Part shown: in pieces, positions 52,707 through 61,850 of the stretch
How positions within the stretch are numbered: the stretch's first letter is position 1
Layout: each line of letters starts with the position of its first letter
Source of the DNA: Candidatus Nitronereus thalassa
GTDB lineage: Bacteria; Nitrospirota; Nitrospiria; Nitrospirales; UBA8639
DNA length: 64,000 bases
Direction of reading: 5' to 3'
NCBI RefSeq assembly: GCF_032191465.1
Contig: NZ_JAQOUE010000001.1
Coordinates: forward strand, 1,426,001 to 1,490,000
Made by a program: the position numbers and the translations under genes
Notes under the pieces: generated by a model
What the model was told of the DNA's origin: nothing
Database searches by the model: none
What the model saw: the letters and a program-made list of their open reading frames with translations, nothing else

Positions 52707-53489
52707 TTAGGACGACTGATGAAGAGTACGGACTCGTTTATTTAATGTGGGCTCCCAAGCCCGCAACTTTGTCAACGCGCTATACTGTGTCATATCGAAG
52801 TGAAGAGGAGTCAATGAGACAAAACCATTGGTAATAGCATCCACATCTGAATGTTTTTTTCGATTCCATGACACCTGTTCCCCAGCAATCCAGTAATACT
52901 TTCCACCCCGTGGATCCATTTTTTCAACCACTGGATTATCATATCGACGCCGACTTAATGAAGTGAATTGCATTCCCTGAATTTTACTTGTAGGCAGATC
53001 CGGCACGTTCACGTTCAACAGGGTATCGGCTGGGAGGCCATGCTGCATGACCATTCTCGCAATTTCGAAAGCCACTTTGGCGCCCACAGAAAATCGAAAT
53101 TGCTTTTGCCCATCCATAGACACCGCCACCGAGGGTATCTCACGAATGGCTCCTTCTAATGCAGCCGACACCGTACCAGAATTGGTGACATCATCACCAA
53201 GATTTAACCCCTTGTTTATTCCAGAAACCACAAGATCAAGTTTCTTTCCTTTCAGAAGCTGACCGACAGCCAAGGTAATACAATCGGAAGGCGTCCCATT
53301 AACGGAATACATTTGGCGCCCGACTTGTGTCAGCCTAAGAGGTTTGTGCAAGGTGATAGCACGTCCCATTGCATTTTGCACGCGGTCTGGGGCCACAACC
53401 CAAACATCCCCAAGGGCCGATAAGGCCTTGGCTAAAGCTCGAATGCCAGTGGAACCAATCCCATCATCATTGGCCACGAGGATGGTCAT
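52707..53489 (-). CDS. surE: 5'/3'-nucleotidase SurE
   Basis: A 260-residue nucleotidase of stationary-phase survival. The metal site begins ILVANDDGIGSTGIRAL. VVSGINKGLNLGDDVTNSGTVSAALEG carries the conserved Asn and Ser ligands. The family's Tyr and Trp side of the pocket appears later (YYWIAGEQVSW). Substrates are nucleoside 5' and 3' monophosphates and short polyphosphate. It leads a likely surE-dedA-cysS-rlmB group. AGG lies about 12 bases before the ATG, so the start is less certain. Confidence 0.92.
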   Translation of the reverse strand: MTILVANDDGIGSTGIRALAKALSALGDVWVVAPDRVQNAMGRAITLHKPLRLTQVGRQMYSVNGTPSDCITLAVGQLLKGKKLDLVVSGINKGLNLGDDVTNSGTVSAALEGAIREIPSVAVSMDGQKQFRFSVGAKVAFEIARMVMQHGLPADTLLNVNVPDLPTSKIQGMQFTSLSRRRYDNPVVEKMDPRGGKYYWIAGEQVSWNRKKHSDVDAITNGFVSLTPLHFDMTQYSALTKLRAWEPTLNKRVRTLHQSS

Positions 53490-53652
53490 AAGAAAAAAAA
53501 CCTATTCTTCTCCCCTGACTCAATCAATGAAATTTTCCTAGTCCAAGGTGAAACAGACGTTATGCTCTTCATACTGTGAATGAATGTCGGTAATTTTTTT
53601 GCTTAAGTTAGGGTAATATCCAGGACAATCAGGTCATCATATGGTTCTAACG

Positions 53653-53691
53653 AAAAAGAGCCCGCCTCAATGAATGAGGCGGGCTCTTTTT
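53653..53691 (-). terminator. Strong intrinsic terminator of the 2-oxoacid:ferredoxin oxidoreductase operon
   Basis: A perfect 17-bp stem (53653-53669 with 53675-53691) around a five-base loop. GC-rich in the middle, it is flanked by A-run and T-run on the two sides, so it can end transcription on either strand. It lies 39-77 bases past the alpha subunit stop and ahead of surE. Confidence 0.9.
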
Positions 53692-53729
53692 CATTTTTAC
53701 TCTCAAATTATTCTTGCTTCAACAGCCCA

Positions 53730-55076
53730 TCAAATATTTTGCATAAAATGAGCAACTTCATCTGGATCGACCGTACCCATAATGGCGGATGATGGAACGG
53801 TTGCAGATTTTTTACCGGTAAGTCCACATTCAATTTCTTCGTAAATCATTTCAACTGGCATGGACATACCACCATACACATGTGGACCCGCCACAATTTT
53901 GGCTTTGGAATACCCATAAACCGCCGTGGCCACATCTTTGGCTAACCACCCAACATAATTAAATTCAGGCACCACGATGAGTTTGGCCTTTGCGCAAAGT
54001 TTACGAAGTTCTTTTGTGGGAAATGGCCTCAATGACCTAATTTTTATCAGCCCAGCTTGTATGCCATTCTCTGTACACATACGAATGGCTTCACGACATT
54101 GGCCAGCCATACTACCTGAAGCAATCAAAATTACCTCGGCACCCTCAACATCTTGAGCTTCCAGCAGTCCATCCATGTATAAATCGATATATTTTCGTGA
54201 TCGTTCAACCGCGGCCCACACCTCTTGCTGCCACACCGCATGAATGTTATAGGCCATGAAGTTTGATTTCTGGACCGGAGCATCACGAGACAATCGAGCT
54301 GGTGGATTTTCTGCATCCAACACCGGCACCGCCCCACGCCAGGCTTGACGGGCAGGTAATTTCAGACCTTTATCCTGCATGGCACAATACCCACGCGCAT
54401 GAGTCACAAAAAATCCATCACAACACACCCCCACAGGAAGAGTTACATCATTCATTTCACTAATGATGAAACCTTTCATGATAAAATCAAACAAATCTTG
54501 TTGATTCTCCGCATGGAAGACGATCATTCCACAATTCAGCAGGTAGGCGATTTCAATATTGTCCGGTTGAATGGCTAAAGGCGCGTTGACGACGCGGCAG
54601 GTAAACATCGCCACAGCTGGCAATCGATGCCCTGGCCATGAAGCAATGGGCTCAATCCCGCGAAGCGTACCTGGGCCGGCAGTTGCGGTAAAGCAACGCA
54701 CACCGGCGCGTGATCCACCGGCGATGGCAGACATCACGCCATATTCTTCCTCGCCACGGTAATACTCTTTCACATAGCCTTCTCCATACAATACCCCAAT
54801 GAGCTGCATGGTTTCACTTTGGGGGGTAATGGGATAGGCAATAGAAAGATCCACGTTTGATCGGCGAACCGCTTCCTTGGCGGCCTCACTCCCGGTAATA
54901 AACTCTCGCTCCCGAGGAGCTTCGTTAAACATATATTGTGGAGTCACTTCTTTTTGTCTTTTTGCCTCGGCATGGGGATCTTTTCTCCCGCTCTGTGATG
55001 AAGGTGCCGGTGCGGCACTCGTAATTGGGTCGCCTTGTGGATTGGTTTTGACTTCTGGCTCTAATGTATCACTCAT
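53730..55076 (-). CDS. 2-oxoacid:ferredoxin oxidoreductase alpha subunit
   Basis: A 448-residue alpha subunit, last gene of the five-gene operon. The enzyme either carboxylates acetyl-CoA to pyruvate or succinyl-CoA to 2-oxoglutarate with reduced ferredoxin. Residues 1-45 are a Pro/Ser/Ala-rich tail. The pyrimidine-binding side follows with LSIAYPITPQSE and GEEEYGVMSAIAGGSRAGVRCFTATAGPG. The C-terminal domain has EVILIASGSMAGQCREAIR and VVPEFNYVGW. AGGGG precedes the ATG. Pyruvate versus 2-oxoglutarate specificity cannot be told from sequence reading. Confidence 0.93.
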   Translation of the reverse strand: MSDTLEPEVKTNPQGDPITSAAPAPSSQSGRKDPHAEAKRQKEVTPQYMFNEAPREREFITGSEAAKEAVRRSNVDLSIAYPITPQSETMQLIGVLYGEGYVKEYYRGEEEYGVMSAIAGGSRAGVRCFTATAGPGTLRGIEPIASWPGHRLPAVAMFTCRVVNAPLAIQPDNIEIAYLLNCGMIVFHAENQQDLFDFIMKGFIISEMNDVTLPVGVCCDGFFVTHARGYCAMQDKGLKLPARQAWRGAVPVLDAENPPARLSRDAPVQKSNFMAYNIHAVWQQEVWAAVERSRKYIDLYMDGLLEAQDVEGAEVILIASGSMAGQCREAIRMCTENGIQAGLIKIRSLRPFPTKELRKLCAKAKLIVVPEFNYVGWLAKDVATAVYGYSKAKIVAGPHVYGGMSMPVEMIYEEIECGLTGKKSATVPSSAIMGTVDPDEVAHFMQNI

Positions 55077-55146
55077 GGCTTAACCCCTTTATGGGTGGTG
55101 GCGAAGTCCCTTCAATTTGAAAGGACACCATTAATGTATGTTTTCT

Positions 55147-55938
55147 TTACCCTTCTCGTTGCATATCTTCCGGCTTATGGCCAAAGGCTGCAGCACTAGC
55201 CGCTCCTTCATTCCCGATTGGAATATCCAATGGGTTGGTATGACTTTTCCCTCCATGCACCAGAGATTGAAAGCCGGTATATCGAACATTTTCCCCATTC
55301 TCCGGCAACTTTAACCCCATCTCTTCACGCACTCGTTTGAAGACTTGGGCCGCCTTCCGAATTTTTGTGGCATCGGAATCTCTTACGGTATACATAGCGT
55401 CTTCATGGCCTTGCTCTGCACAAATCGCCGAAGTCCAGCAGTTCGTCCCGGCCCGAATCATTTTTAGGGTCAAATTGGCATAATGACAATGGACGCCAAT
55501 GAAAATACAGACCTCAATTTTATTCCCCCAAATGGTTAAATTTGGATGATTAGGGTTAATCATTTCTTCAGGTTCAATTTTTGGATATTTGGGACGATAA
55601 TCTGGCATGGGAATAATCAAGACATCAGGTATTTGTGCGGCAAGTTCCAAAACGGCCTTGGCTTTATCCGCTGCATGATCATTCCAATTCCACAAGACGA
55701 GGGGTCCTGGGAAAATTGTGGCATTTTTTCTAGTAAACATGGCCTTGGCCATTTCTTCCAATGCCTTTTCCTCAGCAACTTCATGCCCAAAAGTTAGCCC
55801 ATTTCCTGGCTTTGGAGGAAGCACACCCAACTCGGCAGCAGATGGAGGATGAAACCCCGCCGGTCCCGGCTCAACAATTCTTTCTAACTCTGTCACTCCC
55901 ACTTTCTGACTCCAATCATTGGGTTGTAAATGATACAA
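55147..55938 (-). CDS. Accessory (epsilon-type) subunit of 2-oxoacid:ferredoxin oxidoreductase
   Basis: A 263-residue soluble protein read from a TTG. It contains TFGHEVAEEKALEEMAKAMF, IFPGPLVLWNWNDHAADKAKAV and HCHYANLTLKMIRAGTNCWTSAICAEQGHEDAMY. This fits the extra subunit present in five-subunit enzymes of Aquificales and Nitrospira, sometimes labelled a CO-dehydrogenase-beta-like protein. It shares frame with the upstream delta gene, whose TAA stop lies 12 bases before the TTG. No ATG occurs near the N-terminus. Its role in the complex is not known to me. Confidence 0.72.
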   Translation of the reverse strand: MYHLQPNDWSQKVGVTELERIVEPGPAGFHPPSAAELGVLPPKPGNGLTFGHEVAEEKALEEMAKAMFTRKNATIFPGPLVLWNWNDHAADKAKAVLELAAQIPDVLIIPMPDYRPKYPKIEPEEMINPNHPNLTIWGNKIEVCIFIGVHCHYANLTLKMIRAGTNCWTSAICAEQGHEDAMYTVRDSDATKIRKAAQVFKRVREEMGLKLPENGENVRYTGFQSLVHGGKSHTNPLDIPIGNEGAASAAAFGHKPEDMQREG

Positions 55939-55950
55939 AAATGGTCGGTT

Positions 55951-56280
55951 TTACATTTGTCCACGAACCGGATTGGCTAACACCGCGCTACTATTTTTTT
56001 CCGCATAGGTGATATTTTCAGTGAGTGCCTGGTCACCAATCTGATCAATCATTTCCATTTTAATGGCATTATGTTTCGCCATATTGTCACAAACCCAGAC
56101 ACATTGGGCGCAGCCCTTACAACGATCCACGGCGACATAGGCGGCTCCATACTTCAGACCTTTTTCTTTGCCCGCGTCATTATTGTAATTAATGGTATTA
56201 GCTTCGGGACAATATTGGGTACATAATTTACAACTAGTGGCAGCACAAATTTCTGTATCAATATGAGCAACTAAATACAT
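55951..56280 (-). CDS. 2-oxoacid:ferredoxin oxidoreductase delta (ferredoxin-like) subunit
   Basis: A 109-residue electron-carrier subunit. Two cluster motifs can be seen: CAATSCKLCTQYCPEAN (unusual first spacing) and CKGCAQCVWVCDN. They would take two 4Fe-4S clusters between the beta subunit TPP site and ferredoxin. GAGGGGA precedes the ATG. It lies 23 bases after gamma and is in the same frame as the next gene. Confidence 0.9.
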   Translation of the reverse strand: MYLVAHIDTEICAATSCKLCTQYCPEANTINYNNDAGKEKGLKYGAAYVAVDRCKGCAQCVWVCDNMAKHNAIKMEMIDQIGDQALTENITYAEKNSSAVLANPVRGQM

Positions 56281-56303
56281 AGTATCCCCTCTTCAAAGAT
56301 GAG

Positions 56304-57008
56304 CTAGGCCGTTGCCGCAGAAGTCGCGCCTTCTTTTACTTTAGCCCACCCATTATCAACGGCATAGTCCCAAGCAGCTTTTACAACAGCAAGATTTTTA
56401 TCAATGAGCTCCTGCTTTTTCTTAAACTTTCTTTCTACCACGCTATCTAAAGCCGCTGTCCCCCCGGAAACCACGAAGCCTTTTCCAAGGAATCGATCCT
56501 TCACCGCTTGAGCCAAGGCATCCATATTCGTCAAACCGGTGATGGCCCCCATAGCACCAATCATCGCCATATTTGTGGCGAGGTCAATCCCAGCCACATC
56601 AAGCGACAACGTGGTCGCAGGCAAATAGAATAATCTGGCATTAATTTCTTTTAGCTCACGTTCCTGATCCGGCTCTAACCTCATGGGCCCATCATGGTTG
56701 ATTAAGGCGACCCCTTCCTTTTTCAACCCGTAGTAAAAGGGGTTTGTGTAACTTTTTCCATGAGTAATGACCTGAGGATGAAAAATCATAATAATGTGAG
56801 GAAAGGTAATCTCGCCAATTTCATAAATTGGCTCATCGGAGACCCGAACATAACTTTCCACTGGCGCCATCCGTTTTTCAGAACCATAGAAAGGAACAAT
56901 CGTGCTTTCTCCACCGGCATTAATTACTCCAGTGCTAAAAATATGAGAGCCCGTGACAACACCCTGTCCTCCTACTCCTGCCATACGAATATTAAAACGA
57001 ATCGCCAT
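56304..57008 (-). CDS. 2-oxoacid:ferredoxin oxidoreductase gamma subunit
   Basis: A 234-residue gamma subunit. It opens with IRMAGVGGQGVVTGSHIF, the gamma Gly-rich motif. FYGSEKRMAPVESYVRVSDEPI then helps bind CoA or the beta subunit, and ATNMAMIGAMGAITGL closes the domain. AGGAGGG precedes the ATG. It lies 58 bases after the beta subunit gene, so it is co-transcribed. Confidence 0.93.
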   Translation of the reverse strand: MAIRFNIRMAGVGGQGVVTGSHIFSTGVINAGGESTIVPFYGSEKRMAPVESYVRVSDEPIYEIGEITFPHIIMIFHPQVITHGKSYTNPFYYGLKKEGVALINHDGPMRLEPDQERELKEINARLFYLPATTLSLDVAGIDLATNMAMIGAMGAITGLTNMDALAQAVKDRFLGKGFVVSGGTAALDSVVERKFKKKQELIDKNLAVVKAAWDYAVDNGWAKVKEGATSAATA

Positions 57009-57066
57009 GACCCAAACCCTCCTCTATCTTCAATACCTTCATGAACCTGACATCTGTAGATAACTC

Positions 57067-57957
57067 TTACTTCTGTTCGACAGCCTTCGCAGGTTTTGGC
57101 AAATATTCTTTATAACCGTATAACTGGGCCAAGCACTCCTTGGCTTCATCCGTAATATATTCAGAAAACTTATACCGATCGTTTTCAACATCCTTGGCAT
57201 CTTCCATCACCTTATCCGTGGGAATGGCATATTCGATGTTGCAGGAGGTATAGGCCTGAATGTAGGTCGGGCCAATTTCACGAGCAACCAATACAGCCTT
57301 CTTTATCACGCTTTCCACACGTCTCGGGTTATTCGGAACGACGGTGGCCACATACGCGCAACCAGCCACTTTCGCCATTCCTAACATATCCATCTTTTCA
57401 AACTTTTTCCCTAACGGGGCCATCTTCAGAACTTGGTTTTTATTAGTCATCCCACTTTCCTGTCCACCGGTGTTTCCATACACCTCATTATCAAGCATGA
57501 TGGTGGTAAACTTTTCTTTTCTAAACCATGAATGGAGTGTCTGAGCAAATCCGATATCTGCCATTCCACCGTCCCCTGCCATAACAACTACATCTTTTGG
57601 TTTATCCCCGAACCGGAGCCGTAGACCACGAACCAGCCCACTGGCAACCCCATTTTGATCACCATAGTTTCCATAGACAAAAGGAATCGCCGCTTGTGAA
57701 ATAGCAAGACGACCACACCCTGCCGTTCCCACCGTGATCGTATCTTCGGGGTTAGGAAATGCAATCATTGCTAAACGAATAAACAAAGTCATGGCACATC
57801 CCGCACACATTGGATGCTCTTCCAAAATTTCTTTGAAAGTGCCAACTTGAGAAACAGAAGTTTTCTTCCCAAATGGACCAAAATCCACCATATCTCGATA
57901 TTCTTTGGGCATGAACTTGCCAAATCCAGGCGTGAATTTCACGTAATCGAGGCTCAT
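57067..57957 (-). CDS. 2-oxoacid:ferredoxin oxidoreductase beta subunit
   Basis: A 296-residue TPP-binding subunit and first gene of the operon. Cys51 and Cys54 lie in HPMCAGCAMTL and help hold the proximal cluster. The TPP motif runs from AGDGGMADIGFAQTL to LDNEVYGNTGGQESG. AAAGGAGGG lies before the ATG. The order beta-gamma-delta-epsilon-alpha matches five-subunit enzymes of rTCA bacteria. These are reported to tolerate some oxygen in Hydrogenobacter. Confidence 0.94.
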   Translation of the reverse strand: MSLDYVKFTPGFGKFMPKEYRDMVDFGPFGKKTSVSQVGTFKEILEEHPMCAGCAMTLFIRLAMIAFPNPEDTITVGTAGCGRLAISQAAIPFVYGNYGDQNGVASGLVRGLRLRFGDKPKDVVVMAGDGGMADIGFAQTLHSWFRKEKFTTIMLDNEVYGNTGGQESGMTNKNQVLKMAPLGKKFEKMDMLGMAKVAGCAYVATVVPNNPRRVESVIKKAVLVAREIGPTYIQAYTSCNIEYAIPTDKVMEDAKDVENDRYKFSEYITDEAKECLAQLYGYKEYLPKPAKAVEQK

Positions 57958-58413
57958 CGTAGACCCTCCTTTTTGTATGGTTTCCTAAAAGTTAAGACAG
58001 ACTAAACAGCATGGTTTCTTAAAAACAAAAGACTACCCTGAACTAATTGACTCTTTAGGGTTAAGGTTAAGAAAAAAACCTTATTTCCAAAAAGAAAATA
58101 CTAGGCCTATTACCGTAGCAAAGCATTGAAAATAATGTCAATCTAGAAACATTTCAATCATTCTTATAAATCTAGACGAGAACCTTGTTGACCTTTGGTA
58201 ATCCTAAAGGTGAACCAACCAAGAAGGCAACACAAAAGAAGACCCAACACGAAAAAAAGAAGGCCTACCCCCTTCGGGTGCCTAGGGCTTTGGCCCCATA
58301 CAGATCACTTTCTGAAGTTGTACGAACCACAGGAATTAGAAAAATGATGATGCAAAACTTAGCCAACAGAAGGAAAAGAGCTTCCGGAAGGGGAAAAAAT
58401 CGAAAACAGAAAA
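57958..58413. other. Upstream region of the oxidoreductase operon
   Basis: About 450 bases between two minus-strand genes, A+T-rich on the operon side. It contains the promoter candidate at 58112-58141. A + strand frame at 58185-58457 is very basic but overlaps the M23 peptidase gene and was not accepted. Confidence 0.5.
58112..58141 (-). promoter_or_regulatory. Candidate promoter of the 2-oxoacid:ferredoxin oxidoreductase operon
   Basis: On the minus strand TTGACA (58136-58141) is a perfect -35. TACGGT (58112-58117), 18 bases away, is a weak -10 that keeps the key A and final T. The leader would be about 150 bases long. Confidence 0.4.
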
Positions 58414-59388
58414 TTAATCTAAAATATACTGAACCGGGTTCACAACCTTATCATTGATCGCCACCTGGTAGTGAAGATGAGGCCCGGTAGAAAATTTCCC
58501 TGTACTGCCAACCAACCCAATCACATCACCACGCTGCACTTGATGCCCATATTTCACCAGCACTTTGGAAAGGTGCCCATAAGTTGTTTCAATGCCATAC
58601 CCATGATTAATACGGATAAAGTTTCCCATCCTAGTATCATAGGCTGCCACGACAACTTTTCCAGAAGCAGGCGCTTTAACTTCTCTTCCCCTGGGTGACC
58701 CAATGTCCAATCCTGAATGAAAGGCTTTCTTCCCGGTGAAGGGGGAAATTCTTGGCCCAAACTTTGAGGTAATATGGCCTTTTACCGGCCAAATGGAGGG
58801 TGTTGCTGCCCAACGGCCCACCCGTTCTCCAGCGGTTTCTGATAAATTATCAAGGATTTGCTGCTCCCTGGAGGCCTGGCGGTCCAACCAAACTAATCCT
58901 TGCTCAATATTGACAACCAATGAGGCTTGGCTTGTGTCCTTGTTAGTCACGGCCTGATCTTCCAAATTTGAAGGATCGAGAGATTGCCCCGGCTCCCCAT
59001 AGGCAGCATTTTCATAGGGAAATTCCTCTCCACCTTGACCGTTCACTTCTATGCCTTCAACACTGTCGGGCTCCAAACCGAACATAGTTTGAAGCTTCCG
59101 ATTCAGTTCTTGCATCACGAGCATCCGCTGTTTCATATCATCGATCGTCGAGGAAAACGTTCTGGTCTGCCCTCGAGTTTCCACGATCTCGGTACGCAAC
59201 GCATTCAATTCCGAAACCTGGCTGGTTTGGACAACATAGTGAGCCATTATTCCCAACTGCACTACGATAAGGACTGCTGCGGTCACTAAAGCCCGCTGCA
59301 TGGTCACTTTGCGCAATCTCATCCGGAGAGGATTGGTCGTCGCTCCTCGAAAGATCATGATGGTATAGGCTTCATCAGAGGTTTTCAT
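58414..59388 (-). CDS. M23-family (LytM) peptidase
   Basis: A 324-residue membrane-anchored peptidoglycan endopeptidase. An N-terminal hydrophobic helix (ALVTAAVLIVVQLGIMAHYVV) leads to a coiled coil (VSELNALRTEIVETRGQTRTF). The LytM domain has FGPRISPFTGKKAFHSGLDIG, where His224 and Asp228 bind zinc, and HLHY (His304, His306). All catalytic ligands are intact, so it is probably active rather than an EnvC-like activator. AGAGGA precedes the ATG at 59388, better than 59409. It is monocistronic by spacing. Confidence 0.9.
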   Translation of the reverse strand: MKTSDEAYTIMIFRGATTNPLRMRLRKVTMQRALVTAAVLIVVQLGIMAHYVVQTSQVSELNALRTEIVETRGQTRTFSSTIDDMKQRMLVMQELNRKLQTMFGLEPDSVEGIEVNGQGGEEFPYENAAYGEPGQSLDPSNLEDQAVTNKDTSQASLVVNIEQGLVWLDRQASREQQILDNLSETAGERVGRWAATPSIWPVKGHITSKFGPRISPFTGKKAFHSGLDIGSPRGREVKAPASGKVVVAAYDTRMGNFIRINHGYGIETTYGHLSKVLVKYGHQVQRGDVIGLVGSTGKFSTGPHLHYQVAINDKVVNPVQYILD

Positions 59389-59516
59389 AGTCCGTCCTCT
59401 TAATGGCAACTTCTAAGTAGTTGATATACTGTACTGGAGTTGCTCCCTAAGGGTCAACGCCAAATTTTAAAGGCTTAATGGTCTTTTGATAAGAAACACG
59501 TTCTTCAATAATAAAT

Positions 59517-59846
59517 TCACGAGTTATTGGATTTATTCGTCATATCCTGGATCCAGGACAAATAAGATTCGGAGCCTTGAACAATAGGCAGTGCAATAAT
59601 TTCTGGAACATCATAACTATGTTGAGCCGTAATGGCTTTTTTCAATGTATTAAAGAGCGGCATCCTCGTTTTGAGAATCATCAGATACTCTTCTTCCTCG
59701 GATATTTTGCCTTCCCACTGAAAAAACGATTTCACCTTGGGAAGTACATTAACGCAAGCTACCAAATGCTGTGCGACAAGTAGCTTGGCTAAAGCCGCTG
59801 CTTCTTCTTCGGAAGAAGTTGTGACGAACACAACTATTGCATCCAC
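59517..59846 (-). CDS. cutA: CutA divalent-cation tolerance protein
   Basis: A 109-residue small trimeric CutA1 protein. IVVFVTTSSEEEAAALAKLLV opens it, and LVACVNVLPKVKSFFQWEGKI is the most conserved block. Later blocks read LILKT-like LMILKTR and YDVPEIIALPI. It has been linked to copper tolerance in E. coli, though its real role is uncertain. I chose the GTG at 59846 with AGGATGG six bases upstream. A TTG at 59864 is also possible. Confidence 0.93.
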   Translation of the reverse strand: MDAIVVFVTTSSEEEAAALAKLLVAQHLVACVNVLPKVKSFFQWEGKISEEEEYLMILKTRMPLFNTLKKAITAQHSYDVPEIIALPIVQGSESYLSWIQDMTNKSNNS

Positions 59847-60136
59847 GGTCAGCCATCCTGGCAAATCCCAATTCTCAAAAATGTCGATCCAAATCCTTAG
59901 GCAAAAAATAACTGGGTGTTACTTAAGGCTGGTTTCCACTTCCTAATCGCAGTAACCACACCTTTGTTAAATATTATCGGCAGTTCCTGCTCAAACTTAA
60001 AGACATAAAAAACAAATATAAATAAGATTTAACACCTAGATATTCCCACATAAAATATTGCATTCCCAATCACTGCTCATTTCTCCAGCCCACTCATTGT
60101 TTCTGGGGTTTAGATTAAAAAGCCCCTTTTAGTAGA

Positions 60137-60880
60137 TTATTTTCCAGGGATTCGGGTTTTTGATTTTTCAGCTAGATCGATAATAGCTGGACGAAACGAA
60201 TCCTGAAGTGCCACTGGATAACTCTGGACCGATTCCTCTAACCCATAATACACACCATCATTGACAGCCCCCTGAAATTTCATAGCAAAACTCCATAAGA
60301 CTTGGGATGGGTCCCCGGTTGGCGTTAACCGAAGATCCATTTCCACCTCGGTCGTCGTTTCTCCCATAGGCAACCCAATCATCCAAAACACGGTGCCAAG
60401 CGGACCCAAGAGATAGGTGGTCAACCGACGTTCCCACTTGGTTGAATGGAGGCGTCCTCGCAAGACGTAATCACTGGAGGGAGGAGACTCCCCACCCGCA
60501 AAGGTCACTGAAGAAAAGATTTTAGCTTCTCGAATCTCATCAGCCAATGCTCTCGCAAAATCCTTTGAAGGATCAAAAAAGAGTTCATCAACTTCTTCAG
60601 GGTCAACCACGGTCTCGGGACGATCATACGAGGCTACCCCATGAGGCACCAAAGGAATCGCCACTTTCCAATACTCATCCTGGACCTTATTCCCTCGAAG
60701 ATCTTCAAGAGGAAGTACGACAAGTCGTGCCGAAATAGGGTCCTGGGGTGGAACATCCAAATAGGTTTTGTCGGGAAGGGGTGGATACGTCCACTCTCTG
60801 TTCCCTAAACAGCCAGACACGCTCAAAGCCCCAATCATGAGAACACACAAAACTTTCCACACTGATGTCACCCGAACCAT
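60137..60880 (-). CDS. Lipoprotein of unknown function
   Basis: A 247-residue lipoprotein. The signal helix and lipobox read VLMIGALSVSGC, with modification at the Cys, then LGNREWTYPPLPDKTY. The mature part has ARLVVLPLEDLRGNKVQDEYW, LADEIREAKIFSSV and YVLRGRLHSTKWERRLTTYL, a pattern seen in lipoproteins related to LPS or GNA1162-like transport, but I do not assign a family. AAGGAG eight bases upstream fixes the ATG at 60880. Asp+2 is absent (Leu+2), so outer-membrane sorting is expected if Lol rules hold. Confidence 0.72.
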   Translation of the reverse strand: MVRVTSVWKVLCVLMIGALSVSGCLGNREWTYPPLPDKTYLDVPPQDPISARLVVLPLEDLRGNKVQDEYWKVAIPLVPHGVASYDRPETVVDPEEVDELFFDPSKDFARALADEIREAKIFSSVTFAGGESPPSSDYVLRGRLHSTKWERRLTTYLLGPLGTVFWMIGLPMGETTTEVEMDLRLTPTGDPSQVLWSFAMKFQGAVNDGVYYGLEESVQSYPVALQDSFRPAIIDLAEKSKTRIPGK

Positions 60881-61125
60881 ATCATGTCTCCTTGATAACA
60901 AACCCATTCAGCATAAAAAAGAGTGTAGCACATCTGACAGAAAATTTTCCGCTTTTCCTTGATCCCCAGGCCCAAAGGACTGAGGAGCCTCAGCACTCAA
61001 TAATCACCTAGGAAAATGTAGAAGACAATCCAGGCTTCCCATCAAAATTAAGAGAGAACTGTCATCTCCCCAAGATAACGAAGGGGGGACCTCAAACACA
61101 AGAAGCAGACAATATCGAAAGTTTC

Positions 61126-61749
61126 CTAGGAATTGACAAGACCACCTAGTCGAGACAATGAACCCTGAAGTTCTTGATATGACCTGGCGACAGGAATTTG
61201 AGGAAATTCTGCTTTGATCGAATCCGGAGGACAAAAAAACACCCCCACATTGGCTTCTTTTAACATAGAAATATCGTTGTAGGAGTCACCAGCAGCCAGC
61301 ACACGAAAATTTAAATTCTTCAGGGCGGCCACCGCATGACGTTTTTGATCAGCTTGACGAAGATGGTAGTTTCGAATAAATCCTTCTTCATCAATTTCCA
61401 AGGTGTGACAAAAAATTGAGGGGTACTGAAGCTGTTGCATGAGGGGCGCCACAAGATCGTAAAAAGTATCAGAAAGAATGATCACCTGGCATCGCGCACG
61501 TAACCAATCTAAGAACTCGGCGGCACCCTCAAGTGGCTTCAATGTAGCAACCACATTTCTTATATCCGCAATCCGCACCCGATGATCAGCCAAAATTTTA
61601 AGGCGAAGTCGCATTAATTCGTCATAGTCGGGTATATCACGAGTGGTCACTTTCAAATCCGCAATACCCGTTTTATCAGCGACCGCCAGCCAAATTTCTG
61701 GAGTCAACACTCCTTCCATATCAAGACAGGTCAATACTGGCTGTGTCAT
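61126..61749 (-). CDS. thrH: Phosphoserine phosphatase / homoserine phosphotransferase ThrH-like
   Basis: A 207-residue HAD enzyme. The HAD motif I reads CLDMEGVLTPE, with Asp10 as nucleophile and Glu12 where most HAD enzymes have Asp. This is as in Pseudomonas ThrH. IILSDTFYDLVAPLMQQL is motif II and AAGDSYNDISMLKEA is motif IV. ThrH dephosphorylates phosphoserine and can transfer the phosphate to homoserine. It may be the final step of serine synthesis here, with the 2-hydroxyacid dehydrogenase upstream. Confidence 0.9.
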   Translation of the reverse strand: MTQPVLTCLDMEGVLTPEIWLAVADKTGIADLKVTTRDIPDYDELMRLRLKILADHRVRIADIRNVVATLKPLEGAAEFLDWLRARCQVIILSDTFYDLVAPLMQQLQYPSIFCHTLEIDEEGFIRNYHLRQADQKRHAVAALKNLNFRVLAAGDSYNDISMLKEANVGVFFCPPDSIKAEFPQIPVARSYQELQGSLSRLGGLVNS

Positions 61750-61850
61750 AAGATCTTCATCTTTCCTCTTTCTCTCACGAGGAATTGATCGGCCAAACCT
61801 AGAGCTTACGCATCTTACTAAGAAACAACCCCCAGGACAATCATTACGCT

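Noticed and set aside
58185-58457. A 90-codon lysine/arginine-rich + strand frame upstream of the oxidoreductase operon.
   Set aside because: It overlaps the end of the M23 peptidase gene, has no clear start signal and its basic composition is what A-rich DNA gives by chance.
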